From contig JACTAT010000060.1 of the NCBI GenBank assembly GCA_014526335.1, forward strand, positions 3,422,298-3,486,297: DNA of 64,000 nucleotides. Reading direction: 5' to 3'. The notes below the pieces were generated by a model, which was given only the letters and a program-made list of their open reading frames with translations, had not been told where the DNA came from and made no database searches. The stretch is from Chrysaora quinquecirrha. Taxonomy: Eukaryota; Cnidaria; Scyphozoa; Semaeostomeae; Pelagiidae. Within the stretch, counting starts at the first letter, position 1, and each line of letters opens with the position of its first letter. The position numbers were made by a program, and so were the translations under genes. Positions 32,600 through 44,443 of the stretch are shown piece by piece.

Positions 32600-33433
32600 A
32601 TATCAAACGCGATAGTAATATATATGTTATTCTCAGATAAACAACTTCAAAGGCCTATAAATATTTTGTTTGGTTCCCTGTCCTTATCAGATCTATTGAC
32701 TGGTTCCATTGTTCAGCCATTTTTTGCCATAATACGAATACAAGATATTTATGACATTCATATGTGTTCATTGAAAACAACATTCACTTTTCTTTCCTAT
32801 GCGTTTGGTGGGCTCTCTGGACTACATCTTTCTATAATCGGTGTAGAGAGATTGATTGGTATATCCTCGTTACAAAGAAGAGATCAGTCCAATTCAGATT
32901 CATCCCAGTATATAATTACAGTAGCTACTATATGGATAATATGGATATCATTTCTAATTCTGGTCTATGTGAGAATAATTCCTTACGTTGCTTTGAATAT
33001 CATCATCACTCTCTCTACAATCGTTGGCATTATATTGATGATTATTTGCTATGCGAAAATTTTGTATGTTATAAAAACAAACACAGTGTCATCATCAGCT
33101 ATGGTAGAAAGGGATTTAGCTAGAAGAAAGAAGGAAGAAAGACATCGGTTTGTTACTGTGCTGATGTTGGTACTTACAGCTCTAATTTGCTACTTTCCAA
33201 GACTTATTTGTACCTTGAACAAATTGATCAACGCTGGTCAACCATTTGCAAATATGTACATTTGTGATAAGTGGGCAGCAGCAATATTGTTCATCAGTAG
33301 CAGCCTTAATCCAGTTATCTACTATTATCGAATAAGGAATTTCAAAGGCAAGATGGCGACAATTATGAGAAGCCTATCCTATAGACTTCAGTGTCTAATG
33401 AAAGATACCACAATACCGAACAATGTGAAGTAA
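32600..33433 (+). pseudogene. GPCR G5, 3' part (TM1 end to C-terminus)
   Basis: Continues the receptor from 24818 with no missing base: ISNAIVIYMLF, the TM2 Asp (LSDLL), an ECL1 Cys (MCSLK), VERLIGI at the TM3 end in place of DRY, TM4 and TM5, the third loop ARRKKEERHRF, CYFP in TM6, NPVIYYY in TM7 and a basic tail ending NNVK. The combined length would be 323 residues, like G4 and G6. It is most similar to G1. A Penelope-like element begins directly after the stop codon. Confidence 0.92.
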
Positions 33434-34339
33434 TTGAAAACCAAACTTTTTTTCAGTATTACGAATAACGTTGTAAATGAGATGAGTAGGGTAAAGTTTT
33501 TCATTTAAAATCAATGTTTTTTGTGTGGTGTCATTGTTAAAACCAAGCGAGTTGTTATTAATTTTATAATCTCTATCAACAAGAACCCTGATTGAGCCTA
33601 TTTTATATGGAAACGAGATGAAACTTATAAAGTTAGTGAGCAAGCCTGCGTAAGTTTTTTTTACGGTAGATTGAAGTTATGGTGGAGTGGTGATCACCTT
33701 TATCGATTGAAATATGTGGAAAGGGTAGTTTATTGTGATTTTCCTGTTCCATCGTTAATTATATATTAGGATGTTGTTGATTAATATAGTTAAAGAATTT
33801 AAGGGCATCGTCTTTATTTTGAAACAAACAAAAGTATCGTCAACCTAAAATAGAACTTGAGAAGAGATAAATTGTTCTAGCCAAATCTTCTCATGATGTC
33901 CCATACAGATATTAGCTACGACCGGAGCAACCAGCGATTATATGCTTACCCCATTTACCTGGTCATAGTTTTTACCATTAAATGAAAAATGCGTTTGAGA
34001 TGTAGAAAAATTAAACAGTTTCTTGAGGTCAACTTCATTAAAGTCAAGTTTAAATTCAGGATTACCAGTTTTAGTGCATCGTACCGCTAAATCAATAGAT
34101 TCATTTAAAGGGCTATCAGTAAAAGACTTTCAGCGTCAAAAGAAACCACAAATTTACAAGAAGCACAAAAATCGTTAGTTAAAAAAAGGCTCTAACTGAT
34201 AGCACAAATATTCAGCAAGACTGTAGTTTAAGGTTTCTATAGATGAGACTATTGGGCAAAAAGGAGATTCAGAGATGTGACCGCGAGCCTTATGCATCTT
34301 GATGAGCCAATAAATCCTAGCAGGTTGATAGCCTGATGG

Positions 34340-34488
34340 TAGACTTATTACCTGAGTCGTAGTTATCACTATTGAAATGAATCGCCTGGACACTCAACTA
34401 CGACTCATAATCGAACGGTTATCTTTCTGGACTTGCTTTGCTAGTCTCGGTCTGGTGAGCGATAACTGGGACTCAGGTAATAAGTCTA
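34340..34488. mobile_element. 149-bp MITE with perfect 19-bp inverted repeats and 9-bp target duplication
   Basis: The left end TAGACTTATTACCTGAGTC (34340-34358) is the exact reverse complement of 34470-34488, and imperfect pairing extends about 11 bases further. Both sides are flanked by GCCTGATGG (34331-34339 and 34489-34497). A 9-bp duplication fits Mutator-like transposition. PLE2, without the insert, shows the interrupted sequence is Penelope-derived. Confidence 0.9.
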
Positions 34489-34627
34489 GCCTGATGGATA
34501 AATCTGACTATAAACATCATTTTCAATAACCTTATTCTCATTATATATAACCTGTGTTGTTAGGCTATGCAATATCTTCTATTTAGTAGATGTATTTGCT
34601 TGATTCGCTTTATTCGTAATAATAGAA

Positions 34628-34655
34628 CTGAAGATGAAGATTGTTTGCTCGAAAC
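34628..34655 (+). ncRNA. Possible degenerate hammerhead-ribozyme core in PLE1 terminus
   Basis: CTGAAGA, a short imperfect stem-loop (GAAGA ttgtt TGCTC) and GAAAC lie in the order of a hammerhead core (CUGANGA, stem II, GAAA). Penelope-like elements are known to carry hammerhead motifs in their terminal repeats. The stem pairs poorly, there is an extra base after the first box, and the motif is antisense to the RT, so this is speculative. The PLE2 copy (about 24106-24133) has a perfect GAACA/TGTTC stem but a degraded first box. Confidence 0.25.
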
Positions 34656-34715
34656 ATCATGTTTTTCAAATTTTAAAAATTGTCGTTTTTTTTGTGAAAC
34701 TTCTATAATCATAAG

Positions 34716-35340
34716 CATGCAAGAGACTAAATAGCTATACGTTCTATATAATCTTATACCTTAGATATCATCAAACCTAAGAAAGTGATTTTGTCGTTTA
34801 TGAAATGTTTGTTACTTGTTCAAATAGCCTACTGAAAATTTGTTACTTGCAGCACTAAGTAAACAATTTATTTTTTTGTGAAAAATATCAATTATATTCA
34901 AATAGAAATTACATCATTTTGAAGCTCTTTTATTGAGGATTTAAAAAATATATAGTTTTGTTACTTTATGTTTTTAATCTTATGAAGCAGAATCGATTTA
35001 GAGCAGGGAGCCGATCTCAGTTGCATGCGGCGTAATCCAAAACAACAATTGGGTAGCTAAAGAGTTAAATGGACTTTCATCTTTATCTCGTTTAGCTTCG
35101 GAGTAAAATTGTTCTTGATTTCACTCGAATTCCTCGTGAATTTTGTCTTCACACTCTTATTGCATGGCATTTTTTTCAAATTTTCACTGAAAATGATGTT
35201 CGCGCGTACGCTGATCAACTTGCCCCGTGCTTCCAAATTTTGTTTTGCTGCAACAGATTATCGTTGCAATCTTTTCATTGTTTGTTCAGTGCCTACGTCC
35301 AGGGTCCCACCTAGTTTCCCAGGTCCACCAAGGGTCCCAC
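34716..35340. other. Intergenic, no recognisable gene
   Basis: A+T-rich sequence; I see nothing I can support. Confidence 0.45.
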
Positions 35341-35359
35341 GTCTATTTCTAACCTCGTA

Positions 35360-35620
35360 AAGGAAAAATCAGCAAAACTAGCTTCCAAGTCATTGAATAA
35401 GCTGGCACCAGGCTATATGCAAGACCTATTTGTCAGAAAATCGCAGGCTTGTCTTCATGCTTTGCGTTATGCACATTGTGACTTGAGAATTCCAATTCTA
35501 CAGTCTAGTGGTGGGCAGAATTGTTTCGCTTATAGAGGGGCACAAATATGGAACGGTTTAGATAATAAACTGAAAAAAGTATCGAATCTTTCGAGTTTCG
35601 GTCGCAAACTAAAAATATAA
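35360..35620 (+). pseudogene. LINE C-terminal tail fragment (LINE F)
   Basis: The frame AKLASKSLNKLAPGYMQDLF, then NCFAYRGAQIWNGLDNKLKK and FGRKLKI, ends at a stop at 35620. This LAPxYxxDLF...FAxRGAxxWNxLxxxLK pattern is the usual C-terminal tail of jockey/CR1-type retrotransposon polyproteins. The reverse transcriptase itself is missing upstream, as expected for a 5'-truncated copy. A+T-rich sequence with TTAATTA repeats follows. Confidence 0.7.
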
Positions 35621-35624
35621 CTAC

Positions 35625-36690
35625 TAAAGTCCCAAGCGGAGCATTTTTTTCTGCGATATAACTTTGTTGTTAATTATTAATTAATTAGTTAATTATTATT
35701 ATAATTATTATTCCGAAATCATCTACCTAATTATTTTTTATTGTTGACAATATTAGTTTGTAACTAGTTCGTACTTAGATATTTGTTGTATTTTATTTTT
35801 CTTTCAAACATGCAGGGCATCTTTTAAGGAATTTTGACTAGCGGGCCAAACCATCGGGAGGGCCCGATTCCCTAGGAAAATGTCTAATCTGAACAGCCCT
35901 GAAACCTCTAAGCATCAGACATTTATCAAGTAAATGAAGCGGTTCATGCTTTCTCAAGAGCTTTTGCAACTTCAGTTGCCTGCTACACACCTCTTTGGGC
36001 CGGAGGAGAAGTATTTTTCCGTCATGGAAGGAAACATGAGATGAGACTTGTGTGCCGCAGGCATCCTTCCAAAAGGGGGTACGGGGGCATACTCCCCCGG
36101 AAAAATTTGGATTTTTTTGTGTCCAGAGTCGCTCTGGTTAGGTTTCCGTGACTGAAAAAATATGCTATATCTAACTACAAAATCATTCTATTTCACCAAC
36201 TTATTGAAACATGCCCCATCTTAACGAGCGGTTCATGGTTTTCCGACCTTTTTTTGAAGTAGTTGGTTGGTCTTGTGTCAAAAAATTGAATGCATGAGTA
36301 AAAAGTATTGCTTCAATTGGCTTCTACAGTGCCACTGATGCATATTTAGATATTGACTGGAGCTTCTTTAGGAATTTCGAGCTGAAACGGTCGGCTTGGT
36401 GACTAATAACATGCATGTGGTTTTCATACTAATAATTGATATGATTTTCAATTCAGAACAAACGGTGAATCCTATATTTAGGAAACTATTATAAAAATTT
36501 TGTTTTGAAAGGGGCCCACACTAGTGGGCCAAAAGCCGAAAATTTTGCTCTACTACTGGGCCAGGAAGAAGGCCCACTGGGCCAATGGCCCAAATTGAAA
36601 ACAAAGAGTCAGTAAAGTCCACCGGCATATTGCTCGATTTTTGTGCTTTTTGTGCACTAGACCTATTTAAAAAAAGTGGCTTCGGAGTGG
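35625..36690. other. Intergenic with G/C-rich hairpins
   Basis: No gene. Two strong short inverted repeats stand out in otherwise A+T-rich DNA: cgggggcatactcccccg at about 36082-36099 and ggcccacactagtgggcc at about 36512-36529. The second is followed by three more GGCCCA/TGGGCC boxes to about 36590. They may be transposon ends. Confidence 0.45.
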
Positions 36691-36906
36691 GAAAATGAAA
36701 GAAATAACAACTGTAGCTACTGAAATTGGAGTTGAAATTGCAAAATTCATTTTTGAAACGAAGAACGCTGCGATGTTCTGATGAAGTTGCTGTAAACAAA
36801 GGCTTAGGCCACTGATGAATCAATGACCACAACGAACGAGTTGAAGAGTTAGAAAAACTGATCATGGGCATAGTCTATCTACCGGCCCTTGGACCTATAG
36901 ACCCAG

Positions 36907-39880
36907 ATGGTATTATCTAAAGATGAAATTGTGGCTTGCCATAGGGTGAAGAAGTCGAAGGGAGATCCAATAATCATAGCGAAATTTCTAAACCGAAAAA
37001 CCAAAGAGAAAATGACGTCAAATAGGAAAAATCTAAAGAACATAACGGCAAGATCGCTCAACCTTACCAACGACGACTTGAAAAAAAAACAACAAGATCT
37101 TTGTAAACGAGTCACTCACAGCAACAAGCAATAACTTATTTCGACTGGTTCGCGTAAAAGGTGAAGAAAAAAACTGGGAATATATCTTTTAGAAAAAAAT
37201 GGAGTGGTTTATGCAAGGAAAAATAAAAACACAGATGTGGCAGGGCATTGATGAACAAATTGTTTAAAAGGTTAAATCTTGGGATTGTTTTTTTCATTGA
37301 TTAAGTACAGAAATATTATTGTATTTGATTTAATTGTTATGTTAAAACCCCTTAGGTAGGTTAGGTGAATCGATAGAAATAGATACTTTCAAATGCCCAA
37401 AATGCTGCAAAAGAGTATTTGAAAATCAAAATTCAATTTGTTGCAATTCATGTGACAATTGGTATCATTTCATATGCTCTTCACTAGATTTTGTGACATT
37501 TAATATTCTAGCTGAAAACCTTAATTCGCCTTGGTTTTGTTAATCTTGCCTTAGTAAAATTTTCCTGTTCCAAACGCTAAGCGAAAATCTATTTCGAAAT
37601 ACATTAGCAATCCAAACGAAAAAGTGTGAAAAATTACTTAAGGCAGTTACGTCAGCAAAAGACGGTTTTAACAGGAAATGTAATGTATGTAACAAGACTG
37701 CTCGTGACGTTAGCAGAGCCACTCCCTATAAAGACTATAAATATCTGATTCATCGAGACTGTTCAGCACTCCAGATCTGGCAAACAAGAGATTCAAGTAG
37801 TATTTTAAACCAAGGGTGTTGTATGACATGCTGGCGATCTAAGATTTCTTTCTTTTATATTGACGATGAACAGTTAACGTCGCTAACCTTAAATTCTAAC
37901 TTTAAATGTCCATGCAAAGGAAATGAGCTAAATCTAGAAGACTACTGCCTTCTTGATCCCCTAAAACTAAATAGGCTAGATTTAAAAGAACATGACCATG
38001 TTTTTGACGTTGATTTTGACAACTATGCTAAACTTCATACTAATTTCGGTTACTTTAAGCCGCGATTTTCATAAACTATCGAAGAATTCGAAAGCTATAA
38101 ATATAAACACGATTAGTTTAATTTATACAAATATCTAATCGTTATTAAAAAATAAAGATAATCTTGAATTATTATGTAGCGAACTTGATTATAAATTTGA
38201 TGTCATAGATGTAACCGAAACGTAGAATAATAATTCAAACTCCGATCTTTTTGATAATCTAGTAATGCATGGCTTCCATAATTAAGTCGGCTAAAAAAGT
38301 CAAACAAAATGTGGAGGCTCAAGTTTCTTTGTTTCTGAGTCTTTAAACGTAACAGAACGTACTAAACTCAACAAAACTTTTAAAAATGATGAATAAGAGT
38401 TTGATGCTTCTTGGATTGATATCGACAATGAAAATGGTAAAAATATATTTTTAATATCGATCTCTTAAGATTTGATAAAAACCAATTGGCTGAAGACTTA
38501 ATTGCCCTTACGTTTTCAATTTTTGTCAACCATTAATTCTGCAACCTTCTAGAATGGTTAGTAGATAATATCTTTATCAACTCTGTGAATATTAACCTTA
38601 CAAGTGGAAATGTAATTCCTAAAGTATCTGACCATATTGCCTAATTTTTGCGATACTTAATCTAGAAATGGAAGGAAAAAAAACAAATGATGCTACTAAG
38701 CGAAACATAAAAGGCTTAAATCAAAATAATTTCCTAAGCGACTTTCACTCAATTGACTTCAGTTTCGTTAATAGCTCAGTTTCTACACTGGAAGAAAAAT
38801 ACACCTACTTCCTCGAACGATTCCTGGGTATTACTGATAAAGCTTACAAAACAAGAACGAAAACGAAATCGTAAACCATGGATAACAAATAGAGTTCTTT
38901 AGTCGATTAGAATAAAAAATAGTCTGTACAAAAAATGCATATAAACAAATGATAATTTCTAGTATCACAGATATAAATATTACATAGATATGCTATATCA
39001 CCTGATACGTAAAAGTAAACGTAATCATTATGAACGATACTTCACAAACTTCAAAAACTTTGGACAGGAATTAATGAACTGATTGAAAAATCAAAACGTA
39101 AACATCTGGAAAAAATTTAAACCAAAATAAACGGTAACATTGTTAAAGAGAACAAAATGATTGCAAACCATTTTAATAAATATTTTACAAATACTGCAAG
39201 TAATCTTGTAAATAAGCTTGGAAACACAACAGTAAACTACGAATGTTACTTAAAAAATCTGATTTCAAAACCTTTTTTATCTCTACAGTTGAATCTCTAG
39301 ATGAAACTAAAGCTCCCGATTCTTACGTTATTACGATATAACAGGCACTGCTTTCGAATGGTTCAAATCATTCCTAAGTGATAGAACACAGAGAGTAATT
39401 ATCAAATGACCTTAGTATAAAATATGGCGTTCCTCGAGGTAGCGTCCTTGGACCCTTGTTATTTTTGTTGTATATAAACGATATCCTGCTTTTCTCAAAG
39501 CTTCTAAACTTACTTGAAAGTACAATAAATAAAGAACTTACCTCTGCCTCAGATTGGTTAATTGCAATAAACTTACTTTACATCTTAATAAACATAACTT
39601 CTTATTAATTCGTCCTCGACAAAAGACACTGAGAAAATAAATTCAATTGAAACTAAATAACGAATTAATAAGGGAAGTAGAAGAGGTAAAATACTTGGGA
39701 GTACTTATTGATAAACACCTAAACTGGAAACCTCAGATTCAAAACTTAAACACACAAATTTCAAAAGGAATTGGAATTCCAAAAAAAGTACGACACCTTG
39801 TTCTACAAAGTGTTTTACTCAAAATCTGTAATGCATTCATTCTTCCAAATACACGTTTTTTTTATAAGAACAAAGTATAT
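36907..39880 (+). mobile_element. LINE B: CR1-like retrotransposon of the LINE A family, heavily decayed
   Basis: Same gene order as LINE A on the opposite strand. An ORF1 piece lies at 36907-37134 (DEIVACHRVKKSKGDP). A PHD region at about 37380-38074 reads KCPKCCKRVF, CCNSCDNWYHFIC and a second cluster CNVCNK. Endonuclease scraps include VDNIFINSVN near 38570, and RT scraps read YGVPRGSVLGPLLF, YINDI and EEVKYLGVLIDKHLNWKPQI. Stops occur throughout, and the palm region around motif A is deleted. Inactive. Confidence 0.75.
37380..38074 (+). pseudogene. LINE B PHD-finger protein remnant
   Basis: Homologous to the LINE A PHD frame, with the first zinc site C-x2-C, C-C-x2-C, W-Y-H-x2-C nearly complete. 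It is interrupted by a stop at the last pair (WFC-stop-SC, about 37540). The C-terminal 83 residues (37823-38074) are open and end near FDVDFDNYAKLHTNF. Confidence 0.65.
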
Positions 39881-39929
39881 AAGAACATAAGGCTTTAGAG
39901 GCTAAAAAGTTAAGAACATGCTAAGAACA

Positions 39930-40150
39930 TTTTGGTACCATTATGACGTCATCTGCCCCTATGACGTCATCGGACCCTTTTATGATGTCACAACCACACC
40001 CAATAATCATCATTCTGCTGTTTTAGCGTACATTTATCGCATAATTAGTGGTTTTGTGACTATTGCACCCCAACCTATAAAGTTATACAAGCTGAAATGT
40101 AGAATCTAGGTCTGGACTGATCATAATGGTGATGACGTCATCATAATTTC
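39930..40150. promoter_or_regulatory. Cluster of ATGACGTCAT palindromes
   Basis: Perfect ATGACGTCAT occurs near 39942, 39960 and 40133, and a one-base variant (atgatgtca) at about 39981. These match the CRE/ATF consensus. There is no gene immediately downstream except the decayed LINE C, so they may belong to a dispersed repeat rather than a working promoter. Confidence 0.4.
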
Positions 40151-40469
40151 AAACGAGTTTATCTCGAAATTGGTAGGTTGTATTGAAATACAGTCAAAGA
40201 CAATTTTACTCAGCATTTCAAGGTCTACATATTGCAGTAATCAGATTTAAAAAAGTGCGACTTTTTTATTGACTTCATTACGCCTAATTATGCATTAATT
40301 AAGGCTACTTCCGGTGAAAATTTTTGAAGGTCCATCTTTGATTCGTGTTCTCCGACCTTTTTTTAGTAGATTTCATTGAAAAAACCCAAGGTTACCCTCT
40401 TTGCTAGATTGTTGCGGAAAAAACCCTGTCTACGAGGCAGGGAAGGAGAAAACAGAGAAAACTGGATCA

Positions 40470-40950
40470 AAAAAAGAAAGTATGTATTGTTGGCGACTCG
40501 ATGCTCAAGCAAAATAAAAGACAAAGTATCAACAAAGTCATTCACAATACAATCGTCCATATCAAAACTTTCCCGGGACCAACAACGGAAGATATGAAAT
40601 CGTATATACAGCCCACTATGAAACCCAGACGATATAATCATCCATTGTGGAACTAATGACTTAAGAAACGAAAAACCAGAAGAAGTTTCGAGAAAAATCA
40701 TCCGGATTGCAGCAAATATTCAAGCGAATGGTCAGAAAGCAACGGTGTCAGCCTTGATCAAAAGGGCAGATTCACCAGATCTGGAATACAAAAGGAAAGC
40801 AGTAAATAATATCCTATGGGAGACGTTAAGGGGAAGCCAAATTGGTGTGATTATCACGACAACATCATGGACAGGCGTTTGAATCGATGGAGGCTTCATC
40901 TGAATCCGCATGGAACTGATATTTTAACAACAAACTACACAAGGTACTTA
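40470..40950 (+). pseudogene. LINE C SGNH-hydrolase (esterase) domain
   Basis: Two frames carry the diagnostic blocks: KKVCIVGDSMLKQN (the GDS motif with the nucleophile Ser) and DDIIIHCGTNDLRNEKPEEV (the GTND motif). A frameshift separates them. Ester-hydrolysing activity has been proposed for this domain in CR1-like ORF1 proteins. The final catalytic Asp/His block is not clear (rlNPHGT-like region near 40905). Not functional as read. Confidence 0.65.
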
Positions 40951-41359
40951 AGACATAATTGACAAACGGACAGATCTGAGGTAAGGTTTTTGCAATCAAA
41001 GTCGTCATCTTTAGCATCAAACAACTTAACTGAGGTAAATTTAAACGCAAAAGACGCACTATGCAGTAGCTCTATGAACTTTGAAGCTTCTAGTCTATCA
41101 ATATCTAACGCCACTAAATCGTCTGAGCCATGCTTATTAAATATATCAAACATTAGTACAGTAGAACTTTCAAAAAACTTTAATATCAGTAGATTAGTAG
41201 ACACAAGCTCATCAACCCCTCAACCCCTAAGAAATGTAAACTCTCCATCCCCTCAACCCCTGAGTAAATCACTTGAATCAAGCAGAGAACAGATGTCTGA
41301 AAACTTAAGTGGAAATTTGGGAAACCCCTCAAGAGAATCAAGTGACTTAGAAAAACTAT

Positions 41360-42040
41360 AATAAAGCTGCGAAACAAATGCCCAAGCAACCCTTCAATCG
41401 CGTATCTTAATATAAATCATTGACCTTAAAGAGATTCTTGGAAAAGCACTACCTGACATTCTTTTTCTAGCAGAAACAAAGCTAAGTAATTAATTTCTAA
41501 CTCGAAATTTTTTTGAACAAAACTACCAATTTCCATTCCAATACGAAAGGACAGAAATGAACACGGTGGAGGACTAGTGCAGTTTAATAGAAAAGGTGTA
41601 ATATGTGATAGAATACCAACACTAGAAAGTGAACACTTGGAAATGCTTCCGATAGAATTAACTGTTAACAAAAAGAAATGGATTATATTTTCAATTTATA
41701 GGCCCCCAGTTTCATCTAATCTAAAAATCTTTTTCTGCGAGATATCCCTGTGTATGAATAAAGCATTAGAAAAATACGACAACGTTATTGTTATGGGAGA
41801 CATCAACATCGACTGGCAAAATAGGAAACACCCAGGTTACGATGATCTGAAACATTTCTGCGATGTGTTCGCTTTAGACAATCTAGTTTAAGAAAGAACC
41901 TGTATTACCAGTAATCATAGCTCATCTATAGACGTAATTCTCATGAATCGTAAACGTTATTTCCAAAATACATTTGTTCTAGAGATTGGACTGAGTGACT
42001 GTCACTCACTGATAGCCACATTCATGAAAACAAGTATTCC
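41360..42040 (+). pseudogene. LINE C endonuclease remnant
   Basis: Reads ILFLAETKLS (catalytic Glu block), WIIFSIYRPPVSSN, YDNVIVMGDINIDWQ (GD.N block), then a stop, SIDVILMNRK and GLSDCHSLIATF (an SDH-like block, here SDCH). These are the ordered motifs of the apurinic-type endonuclease of non-LTR elements. At least three stops interrupt it. Confidence 0.75.
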
Positions 42041-43654
42041 GCGCCTGAAGCCCAAAAAAATCGTCTTTAGAAGTTACAAAAAGTTTTCCCCAACTGAATC
42101 TTTATCAGATGTGAAAAATGCTAATTTTATGTGTAATGTTCATGATCCAAACATTATTTACGACAACATTGAAAAAAAATTTCGTGAGATAATAAATAAA
42201 CATGCCCCTATGAAGACCAAAATAGTTAGGGGAAACGAAGCTCCTTTTATGAAAAAAACATTACGAAAAGCAATATACACAAGATCTCGCTTACAAAACA
42301 AATTCAAAAAACACCCAACCAGAGAAAATGAACAAAATTTTAAAAAGCAGAGAAACAAGTGTGTCGCTCTTAGAAAAAAGGCAATAAAAACCCACTTCAA
42401 AAGTATAACAGACCAAGGGGTAATGAAATACAAAGAGTTTTTGAATCTTTTTAAACCGTTTGTTACAAATAAAGGTGGCTTATCAGAGAGTGACTGTGAT
42501 TATTTACTAGTCAAAGATGACAGAATTATTACAGATGACAAAGAACTTGCTGAAGCTTACAACGATCACTATATTAATATAGTAGAGAAATCAAGTGGGA
42601 AAAAGCCCAAAAATCTAACTGATAAATACGAACAAAAAAGTGATAAAGAAATCGTGCAACTAATTCTCGAAAAATATGCAAATCACCCTAGCATCTTAGC
42701 CATACTCCAAAATCCAGTAAACGTCTTCTCTCCTTTCTCGTTTCACGAGGTTCAGCCTGGAGACATCAGAAAGTTATTCAAAATATTGATAGTAAAAAGT
42801 CCACTGGAATAGATAAAATTCCACCAAAACTCATACTTCTAGCTTCCGATGAACTGACTGCACCCCTAACAGATGCAATAAATAAAAGTATAAAGAAAAG
42901 CATTTTCCCAGACAAAGGGAAGGTGGCCGCAGTTACTCCTTTAGATAAAGGCGAGGCAGTTCGCACATCAGAGAAAAACTTCCGTCCCGTTAGTGTTTTG
43001 AATGCATTCTCGAAAATTTACGAAAAAACAATCAAAGACCAGCTAATTCCTCACTTTAACCAACATCTTTCAAATTTCATAGCCGCCTACAGGCAAGCAA
43101 ATTTTCAGCATGTTTCAATAAGGATGGTAGAAGAATGGAGAAAAAATCTTGATAATGATCACGTGGTTGGAGCTGTTCTTATGGACCTTTCAAAAGCATT
43201 TGATTGTATCCCTCATGACCTTCTAATTGCAAAATTGTCTGCCTATGGACTTCAAGAAGACGCCCTGGTATACACTTATTCTTACTTAAAAAGACGACAA
43301 CAATCTCTACGAATAAACAATACCTATAGTACTTCCCAGCTTGTCCTCTCAGGTGTACCGCAGGGATCCGTTCTAGGTCCAATTTTATTAAATATATACA
43401 TAAATGATCTCTTCCTTTTTATTAAGAATGCTAATTTGCACAAATTCGTCGATGTAAACACCCTAACTGCCTTTTCTAATTCGATTCCAAGCCTAATCAA
43501 CATCTTAGAACAAGAATCAAATGTTGCCATAGATTGGTTGGAAAGAAATGACATGATTGCAAATCCCGACAAATTCCATGCTATACTAATGACCAAACGC
43601 AAAGACGATACAAAAGGGAAAAATCATGATTCATGGAAAACAAATCGAGTCTGA
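41943..43654 (+). pseudogene. LINE C reverse transcriptase, catalytic motif lost
   Basis: Two long frames (41943-42812 and 42923-43654) joined by a frameshift cover the fingers and palm. Blocks include RPVSVLNAFSKIYEKTI, AVLMDLSKAFDCIPHDLL (motif A), SGVPQGSVLGPILLNIYIND (motif B) and KFVDVNTLTAF at motif C. The expected pattern there is F/Y-A-D-D, so the second catalytic Asp is replaced by Val. Polymerase activity is therefore not expected even apart from the frame breaks. The C-terminal part follows in another frame at 43676-43975 (KIDHKLSFDEHI, FNYCSLVWHF). Confidence 0.85.
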
Positions 43655-44443
43655 GAATACAGTAAGACTTCTCGGGTGAAAATTGATCATAAGCTATCTT
43701 TCGATGAGCATATTTCCGACCTGTGCAAAAAAGCTGCGGATCAACTTAACGCTTTAAAAAGACTAAATTCCTACATAGGATTGAAAGCTAAAGAGACTTT
43801 AGTACAAAGTTTTGTATTCTCAAATTTTAATTACTGCTCTCTTGTCTGGCATTTCTCGTCTGAAAGATCTGTACAAAAAATTGAGAAAATCCATGAGCGG
43901 GCTCTTAGATTTCTTTATAACGAAACTTCTAGTTCATATGAACAGCTACTTTTGAAAGCTGGCAAATGCCTATGAAAATAAGCCGTATACGAACACTTTG
44001 CATTGAAATTTTTAAACTATCTCAAAAATAAACCCCCCTTTTATGCAAGATATTTTCAAGCTGAGGCACACAATAAGACCAACAAGAAATCCAAACGAGC
44101 TAATTCACCACAGACCTAATCAAGTCACTTTTGGTTCGAAAAGTCTCTTATCCCTAGGCCCACAAATTTGGAATGCTTTGCAAAAGATCTAAAACTGATT
44201 GAAAATATCCAAATCTTTAAGAGGGTTATCAAGCAGTGGGGAGGCTCGGAATGTACTTGTAACGCATGTAAAAATTTAAACAACTTGAGATCATAATGGC
44301 CGATATCTTTCGTTAAAATAGAAATTTTGTATTAACATCTTCTGGCATTTTAGTGTTAATTAAGATATTCGATTTAGATTAGTTTCTGTAGAAGCTATTG
44401 ATAATATGATCGAATAAAAAAAGATGACAAACAAAGAAACAAA

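Larger units (their letters stand above)
33445..34715 (-). mobile_element. Penelope-like retroelement PLE1, truncated
   Basis: Minus-strand translation in shifting frames gives the RT of Penelope-like elements: RIYWLIKMHKARGH...PIVSSIETLNYSLAEYLCY, then APVVANICMGHHEK.WLE, VDDTFVCF (motif C Asp pair, about 33835-33846), NHNKLPFPHI.ID, SIYRKKTYAGLLTNF and PYKIGSIRVLVDRDYKINN. The C-terminal GIY-YIG endonuclease is missing; the copy stops at the G5 3' UTR. Several stops make it inactive. A 149-bp MITE is inserted at 34340. Confidence 0.8.
40463..44300 (+). mobile_element. LINE C: CR1-like retrotransposon with esterase-type ORF1
   Basis: In order: an SGNH-esterase-like domain (about 40470-40950), a Ser/Pro-rich linker (40990-41361), endonuclease (about 41360-42040), reverse transcriptase (42040-43654) and tail (43676-44250). 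The esterase variant of ORF1 is an established alternative to PHD in CR1-like elements. Many stops and frameshifts are present, and RT motif C is mutated. The 3' end is followed directly by a 70-bp satellite. Confidence 0.82.
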
